NCBI GenBank assembly: GCA_022822185.1
Contig: JAJECE010000003.1
Span: 1-36,522, forward strand
From: Rhodothermales bacterium
GTDB lineage: Bacteria > Bacteroidota > Rhodothermia > Rhodothermales > Bin80
Length of the DNA stretch: 36,522 nucleotides
Direction: 5' to 3'
The notes under the pieces are model-generated. The model saw only the letters and a program-made list of their open reading frames with translations. It ran no database searches and was not told the origin of the DNA. The translations under genes and the position numbers were made by a program. The stretch's first letter is position 1. Each line of letters opens with the position of its first letter. Below, piece after piece: positions 1-8,931 of the stretch.

Positions 1-93
1 ATCAATCCCAAAAACTCATCCGCCGACAAGATGTCCACATTAGAAGCCTGTCTCGACGAACTGAAAAAGAAAGGCGAAACGTCAGCCCCGTGA
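1..93 (+). CDS. C-terminal end of an unidentified protein (partial)
   Basis: An open frame enters from the left edge and ends at a TGA at 91-93, giving about 30 residues that finish in a lysine-rich, helical-looking tail (LDELKKKGETSAP). It may be the end of a gene that starts outside the window, or chance. There is too little sequence to assign a family. The next 210 bp, up to the amidohydrolase start, hold no convincing gene and presumably carry the promoter of the following cluster, although no clear promoter could be fixed there. Confidence 0.35.
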   Translation: MNPKNSSADKMSTLEACLDELKKKGETSAP

Positions 94-303
94 TACAGTA
101 GAATGGAGATGTCGGGGAGCATCCAATGAAACCAAGATGGGTAATTTATTTTTTGGTGAGCCCTAAGTCCGAATAGTTTTCGCCGTCGGATAATCTGGTT
201 AGACTGGGAGTGATCGGGATTTTTCCAATGGAAATTCAGTCTGATGTAGGATTGATACTGGAAGAACTGGACATCAAAATACAGACTCTATCCCCGTTTT
301 AAC

Positions 304-1617
304 ATGAAAACGAAAATTAGCATCTATCTCTTTGCCAGTTTTTTGATCTGTAGTACAGTTCAGGCGCAGGGGATCACGGCATTTACGAATGTGACGGTCC
401 TTCCGATGGACGAAGATCGGGTTTTACCGGGGCAGACGGTTGTAGTTGAGGGGGATCGTATCCGCTCGGTTGGAGCCGACATCGAAATCCCGAATGGTGC
501 ACGCAGGATTGACGGGACAGGCAAGTATCTGATGCCCGGCCTCGGAGAGATGCATGGTCATATTCCTCGACCGGATGAGCCTGCACAATACACCGAGGAT
601 GTTCTGTTCCTGTATGTATCGAATGGGATCACGACTGTTCGGGGGATGCTTGGGGCGCAGGGGCAGCTGGCACTTCGGGAGAGGGCAAACCGCAGTGAGT
701 TGATGGCTCCGAACCTGTATTTGGCGGGGCCCAGTTTTAATGGCAATTCAGTCAGTTCACCAGAGCAGGCAGCGGCAATGGCACGGTCGCAGGCGGCCGA
801 GGGATGGGATTTGTTGAAGGTGCATCCAGGCCTGACGAAAGCGGAGTTTGATGCCATGGCCCGGGTGGCGGCAGAGGAAGGGATCCGTTTTGCCGGACAT
901 GTACCTGCAGAGGTTGGGCTCATGCATGCCCTGAACATGGATCAGGAGACGTTTGATCATGTAGACGGGTATGTTGAATATCTTGGTTCAGAGGATCGCC
1001 CCGAAGAGGAAATGCTGGCGGAAGCCATTGCACTCACCAAAGAAAAAGGGGCCTGGGTTGTGCCGACGATGGCCCTGTGGGAGGTTCTGCATGGGACTAT
1101 TGATCTGGAGGATCTGCGGGCGTATGATGAACTCAAGTATATGCCGCGGAGGGTTGTGGATTACTGGTTCCGGGCGGTTGAGGAGCGACAGCGTAATCCT
1201 GGATATGACCGGGTTGCCGCGCTGGAGTTGATTCGCACCCGGATGCGTGTACTTCGTGCACTTTACGAGTCGGGGGTTCGTATTCTTTTGGGAACGGATG
1301 CCCCGCAATTCTTCAGTGTACCGGGATTTTCTCTGCACCGGGAACTGGAGCGTATGGTGGACGCTGGTATGTCCAATTATGCAATTCTTGATTCAGGTAC
1401 ACGCGCAGTCGGCGAATACTTTGCGGGTAAGGACACATTCGGTACCGTCAGTGAAGGAAGCCGGGCAGATCTTCTTCTGGTGGAGGGCAACCCGCTGGAG
1501 GATCTAGAGTATTTGAAGGATCTTTCCGGCGTGATGGTTCGCGGGAACTGGCTTTCCCGCGAAGACATCCAGGCGCGTTTAGACCGCATTGAAGAATCAA
1601 ACCGTCCTTCCAACTGA
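304..1617 (+). CDS. Exported amidohydrolase family protein
   Basis: A 437-residue metal-dependent hydrolase of the amidohydrolase superfamily, closest in style to imidazolonepropionase-like/prolidase-like members. Residues 1-22 form a signal peptide ending in VQAQ, so it should act in the periplasm or outside the cell. The metal-site signature is complete: HGH at 84-86, a lysine at 172 (LLKVHP) suited to carboxylation, histidines at 199 (AGHVP) and 219 (FDHVDG), and aspartate 332 (LGTDAPQ). An N-terminal beta-sandwich (about 25-75) and the returning C-terminal strand (RADLLLVEGNPLED) are typical of the family. Such enzymes cleave cyclic amides or X-Pro dipeptides; the substrate here is unknown. 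The next gene starts 4 bp after the stop, so the two are probably co-transcribed. The ATG at 304 is chosen because it begins the signal peptide. Confidence 0.9.
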   Translation: MKTKISIYLFASFLICSTVQAQGITAFTNVTVLPMDEDRVLPGQTVVVEGDRIRSVGADIEIPNGARRIDGTGKYLMPGLGEMHGHIPRPDEPAQYTEDVLFLYVSNGITTVRGMLGAQGQLALRERANRSELMAPNLYLAGPSFNGNSVSSPEQAAAMARSQAAEGWDLLKVHPGLTKAEFDAMARVAAEEGIRFAGHVPAEVGLMHALNMDQETFDHVDGYVEYLGSEDRPEEEMLAEAIALTKEKGAWVVPTMALWEVLHGTIDLEDLRAYDELKYMPRRVVDYWFRAVEERQRNPGYDRVAALELIRTRMRVLRALYESGVRILLGTDAPQFFSVPGFSLHRELERMVDAGMSNYAILDSGTRAVGEYFAGKDTFGTVSEGSRADLLLVEGNPLEDLEYLKDLSGVMVRGNWLSREDIQARLDRIEESNRPSN

Positions 1618-1621
1618 TTCG

Positions 1622-4201
1622 ATGCGAATTTCCATTCTGGCTGCTGTTCTTCTGGGATACTCTCCAATTGTGTCGCATGCGCAGAGTGGATCAGATCTGT
1701 TAAATACAGGGCACTACCTTCAGGCGCGTGAAGCCTTCAGGGACAGTCTTTATGGGGAGAACATTGAAGGGTACTTCGAGACCTATTTACAGACAGGCAG
1801 CTATGAGGCGGGTCTTCGAGAAGCGGAGGAACTGTTAAAGAGTGTGTCTGAGCCGGAATATGTGAATTATGCAATCGGTCGACTGCATATGGCGATGGGA
1901 AACTGGGAGGAAGCCGAAGTATCGTACATCCAGGCCATTGAAGTCAGGAATGATTACTGGCGTGCCGGGCTGGAACTGGCCCACCTGCATCGCCTTCGCG
2001 GAAATTCCCGTCAGGCGGAGCGCCTGTACACCATCATCAACCGCCGGTTGCGGCAAGGTGGTTTCACCACCGCGGAAGGCCTCGCTATCGGGGCGCAGGC
2101 GGCCAGACAGGTTGGCGATTATCATGAGGCCAATGAGGCGTTCTCCACCGCGTTAAGGCTGGATCCAGATCATACCCAGATTTTGCTGTGGCATGGAGAT
2201 CTATACACGCAAACCCATGATGAGGCATTTGCAAATGAGCGGTACAGCAAAGCTCTTTCTGTGAACCCCGACCGACCGGAGATTTACGCACGACTGGCTT
2301 CGGTGACGGGATCCTATGCCAGAAAAGAAGAATTGGCAAGGCAGGCGCTCCAGATCTCAGAGCAGTTTGCGCCGGCGCTGGCATTGACCGCCAGGTTACA
2401 TCTACTAGATGGCAGTTATACAGCGGCTGCGGCCGCGGCACACGCGGCGCTGGACCGGGATCCGGGATATTTAGAGGCGTGGGCGCATTATGCTGCTGCC
2501 CAGTTTTTACAGGGAAACCTTGAAGCGGTGAGTGAGGCCGAGGTCGCCGTGCGTCAGCGAACCAGCCGGACGGCTTCCTTTTATCGTGTGATGAGCGAAG
2601 ATCTGGCCCTCCGGTTCCGGTACCCTGATGCGGCGGTCTACGCGCAAAAAGCTGTGGAAGCCAATCCAGACGATGCAGCGGCCAATGCGACCTATGCGAC
2701 CGCGCTCATGCGTCTGGGAGATGTGCAGGCAGCGCGGGCCTATCTGGAGCGCAGTTATGAGCGTGATGCCTTTAATCTATATGCAGCCAATGGTTTGAGT
2801 CTTCTGGACGAACTGGACCAATTCTCGACATTGACCAGTCAACATTTTACGCTCCGTATCCATTCCGATGAGGCAAGTGTTTTAGGGCCGATCATGTTGC
2901 GGGAAGCCGAGCGGGCCTATGATGTCCTGCAGCCGCAGTACGGGTATGAGCCTGCAGGGAAGATTCGTTTGGAGGCCTACAATGACGCGGATGATTTTGC
3001 AGTCCGCGTGGCAGGGATTCCGCATGTAGGGCTGCTCGGAGTCTGTTTCGGGGATGTTGTGGCAATGAATACGCCGGCAGCGCAATCGGACAGGCCGTAC
3101 AACTGGGCACGTACGCTTTGGCATGAACTGGCGCACACTATGACGGTGGGTCTGAGTGACTACCGTATATCAAGATGGTTGACCGAGGGACTCTCGGTCT
3201 ATGAGGAGGTGCGTGCAAACCCGGCCTGGCGGCGGGACATGGAAATTCAGTTCTTTACCGCATATGATCAGGGCCGGCTCCATAAACTTGAAGAGATGGA
3301 TCGCGGGTTTACGCGTCCGACGTTTCCAGGGCAAGTTCTGTTGAGTTACTACCACGCGTACCGGGTGGTTGAATTTCTTTCAGCGGAGTACGGATTTGAT
3401 ACGCTGACACAACTTTTGGGTGCTTTGAGCCGGGGGCAAACGGAAGCGATGGCAATGCAGAATGTGTTCGGGAAGTCACATGGAGAGTTGGACAGGGAAT
3501 TCGGTGATCACCTGAAAGGGGAGCGCAAACGGCTTGATCCGGTGCTTCGGGGATGGCCGGATATGTTGACCGAGGAACAGCACGGCGGGAATCTGGCCAG
3601 CTATTTGGCACAGGCGGGGCAGGATTCGTTTTACGGGATCCTTGCGGGTGCCGAGGAGGCGCTGGAAGCGGGAGATATCGAAGCGGCGGAGTCCGGCTAC
3701 CGAAGGGCAATTGCACTTTACCCCGACTACACGGGGATTGGGAATCCCTATGAGGGGTTGGCAGGAATTTATCGTCAGCGCAGCCAGACGGTGGAACTTG
3801 CGCAGGTCTTGGAGGACTACCTTGGAATTCAGCCCTATGGGGATGCGTACGCGGTTGAGTTGGCAGAGATTTTACTGCAGCGGGCAGACACGACAAAAGC
3901 GGTGCACTATCTTACCCGTTCGCGCTACACGGTCCCCTACGACATGGAGGTTTTAGGGAAACTGGCAGAACTGTATGCAGATGCCGGGCAGCACGCACAT
4001 GAGATAGAAAAGCGGCGGGCCATTCTGGCGCTTCAGCCGGTTAACCGTGCCGAAGCACATTTTGCGCTTGCGAGCAGTCTATACCATAACCGGCAGATAG
4101 CCGAAGCCAAGCGGGCGGTCCTGCAATCGCTGGAAATTGCACCCGGCTACCGTGAGGCCCAAAAACTTCTCCTGCAAATTGTAGATCATCCCAATGAGTA
4201 A
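1622..4201 (+). CDS. Exported TPR protein with a central HExxH (peptidase MA-like) domain
   Basis: An 859-residue protein with a signal peptide (MRISILAAVLLGYSPIVSHAQ), which is why the ATG at 1622 is preferred over the in-frame start 33 bp upstream. The first 400 residues are tetratricopeptide repeats (for example ALRLDPDHTQILLWHGDLY). A central domain carries HELAH at 501-505 with a following glutamate at 522 (WLTEGLSVYEE), the zinc-ligand pattern of gluzincins such as the peptidase MA-like family. About 650-859 is a second TPR block. Known relatives are periplasmic or surface proteases or protein-interaction scaffolds. It lies between the amidohydrolase (4 bp) and the DUF4159 gene (8 bp overlap), so translation is likely coupled. 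The substrate is unknown. Confidence 0.85.
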   Translation: MRISILAAVLLGYSPIVSHAQSGSDLLNTGHYLQAREAFRDSLYGENIEGYFETYLQTGSYEAGLREAEELLKSVSEPEYVNYAIGRLHMAMGNWEEAEVSYIQAIEVRNDYWRAGLELAHLHRLRGNSRQAERLYTIINRRLRQGGFTTAEGLAIGAQAARQVGDYHEANEAFSTALRLDPDHTQILLWHGDLYTQTHDEAFANERYSKALSVNPDRPEIYARLASVTGSYARKEELARQALQISEQFAPALALTARLHLLDGSYTAAAAAAHAALDRDPGYLEAWAHYAAAQFLQGNLEAVSEAEVAVRQRTSRTASFYRVMSEDLALRFRYPDAAVYAQKAVEANPDDAAANATYATALMRLGDVQAARAYLERSYERDAFNLYAANGLSLLDELDQFSTLTSQHFTLRIHSDEASVLGPIMLREAERAYDVLQPQYGYEPAGKIRLEAYNDADDFAVRVAGIPHVGLLGVCFGDVVAMNTPAAQSDRPYNWARTLWHELAHTMTVGLSDYRISRWLTEGLSVYEEVRANPAWRRDMEIQFFTAYDQGRLHKLEEMDRGFTRPTFPGQVLLSYYHAYRVVEFLSAEYGFDTLTQLLGALSRGQTEAMAMQNVFGKSHGELDREFGDHLKGERKRLDPVLRGWPDMLTEEQHGGNLASYLAQAGQDSFYGILAGAEEALEAGDIEAAESGYRRAIALYPDYTGIGNPYEGLAGIYRQRSQTVELAQVLEDYLGIQPYGDAYAVELAEILLQRADTTKAVHYLTRSRYTVPYDMEVLGKLAELYADAGQHAHEIEKRRAILALQPVNRAEAHFALASSLYHNRQIAEAKRAVLQSLEIAPGYREAQKLLLQIVDHPNE

Positions 4202-4919
4202 ATGGCATTGGCGGACTGTGGCCATTTTTCTTTTGACTGGAGTCGCATGGGAAGCGGCTGCGCAGGCCGATTACGGGTTCCGGTTTGTGCGGGTACGGTT
4301 TGAGGCCGAGGGGATGGAGCAACGGGGGTGGGGGCGCGGTGGAGGCCCGATGTGGGCGCATGATTATCCGGTAGCGGAGCAGAATTTTTATATTGCTCTG
4401 AAGCGGACGACCGCGATTCATGTAGAAGAACCTAATCTGGTGCTGGATCTACTGGATCCAGCGATCTTTGAGCATCCGATCCTGTATCTATGTGAACCGG
4501 GGTACTGGCAGATGAGTGACGAAGAGGTAGAGCAGTTGAGCGAGTATCTCAACCGGGGCGGCTTCCTGTTGTTTGACGATTTCCGGGGGGATTTTGAGTG
4601 GTACAACCTTTATGAGCAGATGCAGCGGATCTTTCCGGATCAGGAGCCGGTGGAACTTCCTCCGACCCATCCGATCTGGAGTATCTACTTTGATATTGAT
4701 CCGGTTGCCGCCCCGTCTCTGGTGAGCGGGTATGTCGGGTCAACGGACGCGGACATGTACATGGCTTATTTTGACGGCCGCGGCCGCCTGGTTGCACTTG
4801 CAAATCGTAATCAGGATATCGGTGACGGCTGGGAATACCCGGACCGGGACTTTGAGAATGCTTCCACGGTGAGTTTTCAGATGGGCATAAATTTTGTAAT
4901 GTATGCACTTACTCACTGA
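4194..4919 (+). CDS. DUF4159 domain-containing exported protein
   Basis: A 241-residue protein with an N-terminal signal peptide (about 1-24, ending AAAQA). The rest matches the DUF4159 pattern: a FRFVRVRFE opening strand, a central segment with LSEYLNRGGFLLFDDF (the turn seen in glutamine-amidotransferase-like folds), then a DPVAAPSLVSGYVGS segment and a C-terminal helix ending in NFVMYALTH. The ATG overlaps the end of the TPR-peptidase gene by 8 bp. In related genomes (general knowledge) DUF4159 proteins lie in or beside MoxR/DUF58/Bat clusters, and a moxR gene does follow here after 87 bp. The molecular function is not established. Confidence 0.85.
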   Translation: MSKWHWRTVAIFLLTGVAWEAAAQADYGFRFVRVRFEAEGMEQRGWGRGGGPMWAHDYPVAEQNFYIALKRTTAIHVEEPNLVLDLLDPAIFEHPILYLCEPGYWQMSDEEVEQLSEYLNRGGFLLFDDFRGDFEWYNLYEQMQRIFPDQEPVELPPTHPIWSIYFDIDPVAAPSLVSGYVGSTDADMYMAYFDGRGRLVALANRNQDIGDGWEYPDRDFENASTVSFQMGINFVMYALTH

Positions 4920-5006
4920 GGACAGGCCCAGTCAGATCATGCGCAGGGCAGGATTAGCCACATTTTTCGAGTTGTGCAGTATCAGGTGTGCATTTTCTAA
5001 ATTCTA

Positions 5007-6026
5007 TTGATTTTGACAACTCCAGAGACCGAAGTCCGGGTACTTGAGCGCCTTCGTGAGGGAAAGTCCAAGATTATGTCGCAGATCCGCCGCCGCATTG
5101 TTGGGCAGGATGATGTAGTTGAGCAGGTTTTGATTGCACTTTTTGCGGGCGGTCACTGTCTTTTAACGGGCGTTCCCGGCCTCGCAAAGACCCTGCTCAT
5201 CAAGTCTCTTGGCGAGATGCTGGATTTATCTTATAAGCGGATTCAGTTTACCCCGGATCTCATGCCGGCCGACATCACAGGGATGGATATGCTGGATGAG
5301 GATCGCACCACCGGCCGCAGGACCATTGAATTTGTGAAGGGGCCTATTTTTGCCAACATTATCCTTGCGGATGAGATTAATCGTACCCCGCCCAAGACGC
5401 AGGCGGCTCTTCTGGAAGCGATGCAGGAGTATCAGGTTACTGCTGCGGGGGAGCGGTATCTGCTGGATAAACCCTTCTTCGTGCTTGCAACCCAAAACCC
5501 GATTGAACTGGAGGGGACCTACCCGTTACCGGAGGCGCAGCTGGACCGGTTTATGTTCAATATTGTGATTGACTATTTGTCTGCGGAGGATGAGTTGACG
5601 GTTGCGCTGGAGACGACCAGCCGCGATCAGGAATCGGTGGAGAAGGTATTATCGGGGGCGGATATTCTGGCGTTTCAGGATGAGGTTCGCAATGTATTCG
5701 TTCCCAGGAATGTCGCGCAGTTTGCGGTGGATCTGGTCCGCAGTACGCGGCCCAATTCGGAGGATGCTTTGGAGTTTGTTTCAAACTGGGTGAGCTGGGG
5801 GGCCGGATTACGGGCCACGCAGTACCTCCTTCTTGGAGGCAAGGTGCGTGCTGCGCTTCGCGGCCGCTACAATGTAGCCATTGAGGACATTCGCGCTTTA
5901 GCGCATCCGGTCCTTCGTCACCGTGTATTGACAAATTTCTATGCAGAGAGTGAGGGCATAACGGTTGAGTCCGTCATTGACCGCCTTTTATCGGAGGTGC
6001 CTGAGTTAAAGAGCGGTCTTTCGTAG
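5007..6026 (+). CDS. MoxR family AAA+ ATPase
   Basis: A 339-residue AAA+ chaperone-like ATPase. Walker A is GVPGLAKT (lysine 61), Walker B is ILADEIN (Asp122-Glu123), and sensor 1 lies in FFVLATQNPIE, followed by the MoxR signature YPLPEAQLDRF. The C-terminal lid domain reads LRATQYLLLGGKVRAALRGR. MoxR proteins help mature metalloprotein or von Willebrand-domain partners and usually precede DUF58 and Bat genes; none follows here. No ATG fits the usual N-terminus: the frame opens with TTG at 5007 (a second TTG at 5013), and the first in-frame ATG, near 5073, would remove the first helix. The start is therefore uncertain by a few residues. The 3' third of the gene is repeated in decayed form at 8382-8779. 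Confidence 0.92.
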   Translation: MILTTPETEVRVLERLREGKSKIMSQIRRRIVGQDDVVEQVLIALFAGGHCLLTGVPGLAKTLLIKSLGEMLDLSYKRIQFTPDLMPADITGMDMLDEDRTTGRRTIEFVKGPIFANIILADEINRTPPKTQAALLEAMQEYQVTAAGERYLLDKPFFVLATQNPIELEGTYPLPEAQLDRFMFNIVIDYLSAEDELTVALETTSRDQESVEKVLSGADILAFQDEVRNVFVPRNVAQFAVDLVRSTRPNSEDALEFVSNWVSWGAGLRATQYLLLGGKVRAALRGRYNVAIEDIRALAHPVLRHRVLTNFYAESEGITVESVIDRLLSEVPELKSGLS

Positions 6027-6397
6027 TGAGGGCTTAAGGGAAGGGTTACGGTCGACATTTGCGTTTTTGTCCAGCATTTGTCTTGCACAAACTCAGCACG
6101 GCAACTTCGTCCATGCAAACATTAGAAGGATCATAGCAAGATGTTTTTGAACTCATACATCCTCTCGGCCGTTCGGGGCTCCGCAACGTTTCCTTACGTG
6201 TATACGGCGGTCTTTCGGTGCTTCAGTCTTTTGATGGAACTTCAACAGGAGGGAGGCTGGAGGCCTATTCAGGGGGGATACTTGAAGTTGTTGCCCGAAT
6301 CCCAATGAAATTTGTTCGGTGACAGCGAAGAGGCGAAAGAACAGATCACAGAGGAGAGATGGCATGGAAACCACACTTATTGACGAACAGAAAACGT

Positions 6398-6810
6398 TCA
6401 TCGCAAGATCAGAATTACGTCTACAATGATATCGTTGCCGTGAATTCGGCCAGCGTTGTCTAGCGTCCTGTCTATGGCGTGATGTAGCTTAAGAGTGATG
6501 GATAGACATATCATCAGGGAACTCCGAGCAGTTTCGTATATTCCTGAATTCGCTAAGGAGCATGAAACACAATGTTTGGATTCAGATATGTTTCGGTAGA
6601 TAGAGGCATAATCGGGAACCAGATCAAGTCCGCAGGGGGCATGGGATTTGGTTTTGTAGACACGCATATGGTATCCTTCTCGTTCTTTGGGTATAAGGTC
6701 AAGAAGCGGTTATCTGGAAATATTTCTGCCTTTTGAAGTGACTTGCGGTTAAAAAATCCAATCCTCTTCTTTACCAGTTGTGAAATGTTTATCGAATCAT
6801 TTGGGTACAT
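6398..6810 (-). pseudogene. Possible decayed gene (weak sulfotransferase-like N-terminus)
   Basis: Two overlapping minus-strand frames (from ATG 6810, and the frame covering 6667-6398) join into something protein-like only if frameshifts are allowed. The upstream part contains AEIFPDNRFLTLYPK, which faintly resembles the phosphosulfate-binding segment of sulfotransferases (FPDDxFLVSYPKSGNTW), but the SGNTW part is missing. The downstream frame has LVPDYASIYRN. This is an impression rather than a firm identification; the stretch could equally be noncoding. Confidence 0.2.
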
Positions 6811-6878
6811 TGCTAATCAGGTCAACATGAACGGCTGTCAGTTTTCCCGCAGAATTCTCAACATGAGTTCATGGATTT

Positions 6879-6910
6879 TTCTTCCTGGAGGGTGGACTAA
6901 CATACATCTG
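6879..6910 (+). promoter_or_regulatory. Weak candidate Bacteroidota-type promoter for the cytosine methyltransferase
   Basis: TTCT at 6879-6882 and TACATCTG at 6903-6910 are 20 bp apart, each close to the TTTG / TAnnTTTG consensus but with mismatches. The start codon follows 27 bp after the second box. This is a match by eye only. Confidence 0.22.
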
Positions 6911-6937
6911 GTGTGACTATCAAGATACAAATAAACC

Positions 6938-8179
6938 ATGGCGATTAGGGAAAGAAAAACCTTTATTGACTTGTTCGCTGGATGTGGTGGTCTCTCACTC
7001 GGACTTATGCAGGCCGGCTGGGATGGCGTTTTTGCGATTGAGAAGTCGGTAGATGCATTTGAGACATTTCGCCATAATTTCTGTCAAAAAAAGTCCAAGT
7101 TGAGGTTCGCATGGCCTTCATGGCTGCCTTGCGAAGCAATGTCTACCGAAGACCTGCTGTCAAGTTATGCCAGCCAATTAAGGCAATTCAAGGGGAGGAT
7201 AGACCTGATTGCAGGTGGTCCACCGTGTCAGGGTTTTTCGTCGGCTGGCCTCCGGAATCCTGACGATCCCAGAAATGAACTTACACAAGAGTACATTGAT
7301 ATAGTGAAAATCTTGCAGCCAAGGTACTTACTATTGGAAAATGTGAGAGGATTCCAAATGAAATTCCCCGGCAAAGAGATTCCCTATTCGGAAATTGTCA
7401 AGAAAACACTGGAATCTTGTTCGGACTTTGGCTATCGGGTTTACTCATCAATGTTGAGTGCTTCCGATTTTGGGATACCACAGCCGCGCTCCCGCTTTAT
7501 AATGATTGCCATCAGAGATGACCAGCCCAAATCAGAAAGAAATCCATTCGATGCTCTAAAGGATAGTCTGCCTTACTTTCGGGAAATCAGGGGCCTGAAT
7601 GAGGATGAAACGGGAGTCCGTGAAGCGATCAGTGACTTAGAGATCCGTGCTCGAAAACTTAAGCCAAGCGTTGACAGCTCTGGCTTCAAACAGATCAACT
7701 ACGATGGAAGGCGGCATCTCACCGATTATCAAAAACTGATGCGCCGAAATGTGAAACGAAATTTTGAGCCGAACAGCCTACGTCTTGCAAATCACAGGGA
7801 AGGAACCCGTATCCGTTTTCAGGGGATTTTGGAAGAGTGCCCCAGAGGTGTCCATCTGTCGAAGGAAGATCGGGAGAAATTCGGAATGAAGAAACAGTCC
7901 TTTACCCCATTGCATCCCTCAAAACTGGCACGGACAGTTACGACGCTTCCTGACGATATGATCCACTATAAGGAACCAAGGATCCTTACAGTGCGCGAAA
8001 ATGCCCGGCTCCAGTCTTTTCCTGACTGGTTTAATTTTCAAGGTAAATATACAACCGGGGGGCAGCGCCGGAAACACGAATGTCCACGCTATACCCAGGT
8101 AGGAAATGCTGTTCCGCCTCTGATGGCAGAAGCTATAGGTGAGGTTCTATTACATTTGCTGCCAGATGACAGAACCTAG
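6938..8179 (+). CDS. DNA (cytosine-5)-methyltransferase
   Basis: A 413-residue C5-cytosine DNA methyltransferase with all main motifs in order: motif I FIDLFAGCGGLSLG near the N-terminus, motif IV GGPPCQGFSSAG with catalytic Cys97, motif VI LLENVRGF, motif VIII IPQPRSRF, and motifs IX-X (TVTTLPDDM ... QVGNAVPP). The target-recognition region lies roughly at 250-330, and the sequence it reads cannot be inferred. It transfers a methyl group from S-adenosylmethionine to cytosine in a short DNA site. No intact restriction enzyme gene is next to it: the frameshifted small gene overlapping its 3' end may be what is left of a partner. It is flanked by the intact moxR and by a decayed moxR fragment, suggesting acquisition. 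It may be an orphan or part of a broken type II system. Confidence 0.93.
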   Translation: MAIRERKTFIDLFAGCGGLSLGLMQAGWDGVFAIEKSVDAFETFRHNFCQKKSKLRFAWPSWLPCEAMSTEDLLSSYASQLRQFKGRIDLIAGGPPCQGFSSAGLRNPDDPRNELTQEYIDIVKILQPRYLLLENVRGFQMKFPGKEIPYSEIVKKTLESCSDFGYRVYSSMLSASDFGIPQPRSRFIMIAIRDDQPKSERNPFDALKDSLPYFREIRGLNEDETGVREAISDLEIRARKLKPSVDSSGFKQINYDGRRHLTDYQKLMRRNVKRNFEPNSLRLANHREGTRIRFQGILEECPRGVHLSKEDREKFGMKKQSFTPLHPSKLARTVTTLPDDMIHYKEPRILTVRENARLQSFPDWFNFQGKYTTGGQRRKHECPRYTQVGNAVPPLMAEAIGEVLLHLLPDDRT

Positions 8180-8355
8180 GAAGCTTAAAGACTTTAAACG
8201 ATTGTTTGACGAGAGAAATACTTATGCCCATTCTACTATAGAAGAGTTGCAAGAAAATCACTTCAGAGGGCGAATGTATAAGAATCCGTCGGGATGTACG
8301 CCACCAACAGGACAATATTGATCGCATATTGCGGAGGATAAATGACTCCTCGTAA
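8166..8355 (+). pseudogene. Small frameshifted gene overlapping the methyltransferase end
   Basis: An ATG at 8166 overlaps the methyltransferase stop by 14 bp, an operon-like arrangement. The frame reads MTEPRKLKDFKRLFDERN and continues to about ENHFRG near 8269. It then becomes low-quality and stops at 8319-8321, whereas the next frame takes over with a charged, helical sequence (RIRRDVRHQQDNIDRILRRI) and stops at 8353-8355. Skipping one base in the run around 8265-8271 (agaggg) would join both into about 62 residues. It may be a small controller-like or endonuclease-related protein, or the head of a lost restriction gene; I do not recognise the family. Confidence 0.4.
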
Positions 8356-8381
8356 ATTCATCTGAATACACACATGACCAA

Positions 8382-8779
8382 GAGTCGGTGGGAAGGTATT
8401 ATCGGGGCGGATATTCTGGCGTTTCAGGATAAGGTTGCAATGTATTCGTTCTCAGAAATGTCGCCCGGTTTGCGGTGGATCTGGTTCGCAGTATGCGGCC
8501 CAATTCGGAGGACGCTCTGGAGTTTGTTTCGAACTGGATGAGTTGGGGCGCAGGATTACGGGCCACGCATTACCTCCCTCTTGGGGGCAAATTGTGCGCT
8601 ATACTGCGCGGCCGCTACAACGTTGCTATTGAGAGCATTCACACTTTGGCACCCCCGGTCCTTCGTTACCGCGTCATGACAAATTTCTATGCAGAGAGTG
8701 AGGGATAACGGTTGAGTCCGTCATTGACCGCCTCTTATCAGAGTTGTCCGAGCCCATGAGCGATCTTTCGCAGTGGCAT
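8382..8779 (+). pseudogene. Decayed duplicate of the 3' third of moxR
   Basis: This stretch aligns base for base with 5632-6029 of the intact moxR, including the blocks that encode NSEDALEFVSNW, LRAT(Q/H)Y and TNFYAESEG. Several single-base deletions break the frame: gggggcgg has become ggggcgg near 8405, ggttcgcaatg has become ggttgcaatg near 8435, and gggcataacg has become gggataacg near 8703. The longest intact piece is 8475-8708. Upstream of 8382 there is no trace of the rest of moxR, so it is a partial copy with no ATPase motifs, certainly inactive. It forms a direct repeat of about 400 bp with the true moxR, enclosing the methyltransferase. Confidence 0.9.
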
Positions 8780-8931
8780 ATGTCAAGGACGGTGGCACTC
8801 GTAGTTATTGCTTGACAAAGATGGTCGACAGACTTAAACAGACCAATATTTTATAGAATAGGCAGAGTAGGGAATGTGGAACAATCTCAGGTGCGGCGGT
8901 TCAATCCTGCAGAGTTTAGTCGTAGAGATTA

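Larger units (their letters stand above)
6027..6937. other. 911-bp gap with no intact gene; left edge of accessory region
   Basis: Base composition becomes more A/T-rich and both strands are broken by many stops. Short open frames look random, except for a stretch on the minus strand described separately (6398-6810). This gap replaces the DUF58/Bat genes expected after moxR and probably marks the junction of inserted DNA. Confidence 0.6.

Noticed and set aside
3309-3896. Long minus-strand open frame opposite the TPR-peptidase gene
   Set aside because: Proline/arginine-rich shadow of a strongly supported plus-strand gene.
6364-6429. 21-codon plus-strand frame after an RBS-like GAGGAGAG
   Set aside because: Too short, no family, and lies in debris; the RBS match alone is not enough.
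8812-8860. TTGACA and TATAGAAT as a sigma-70 promoter for the DUF3696 ATPase
   Set aside because: The boxes are about 34 bp apart, twice the usual spacing.
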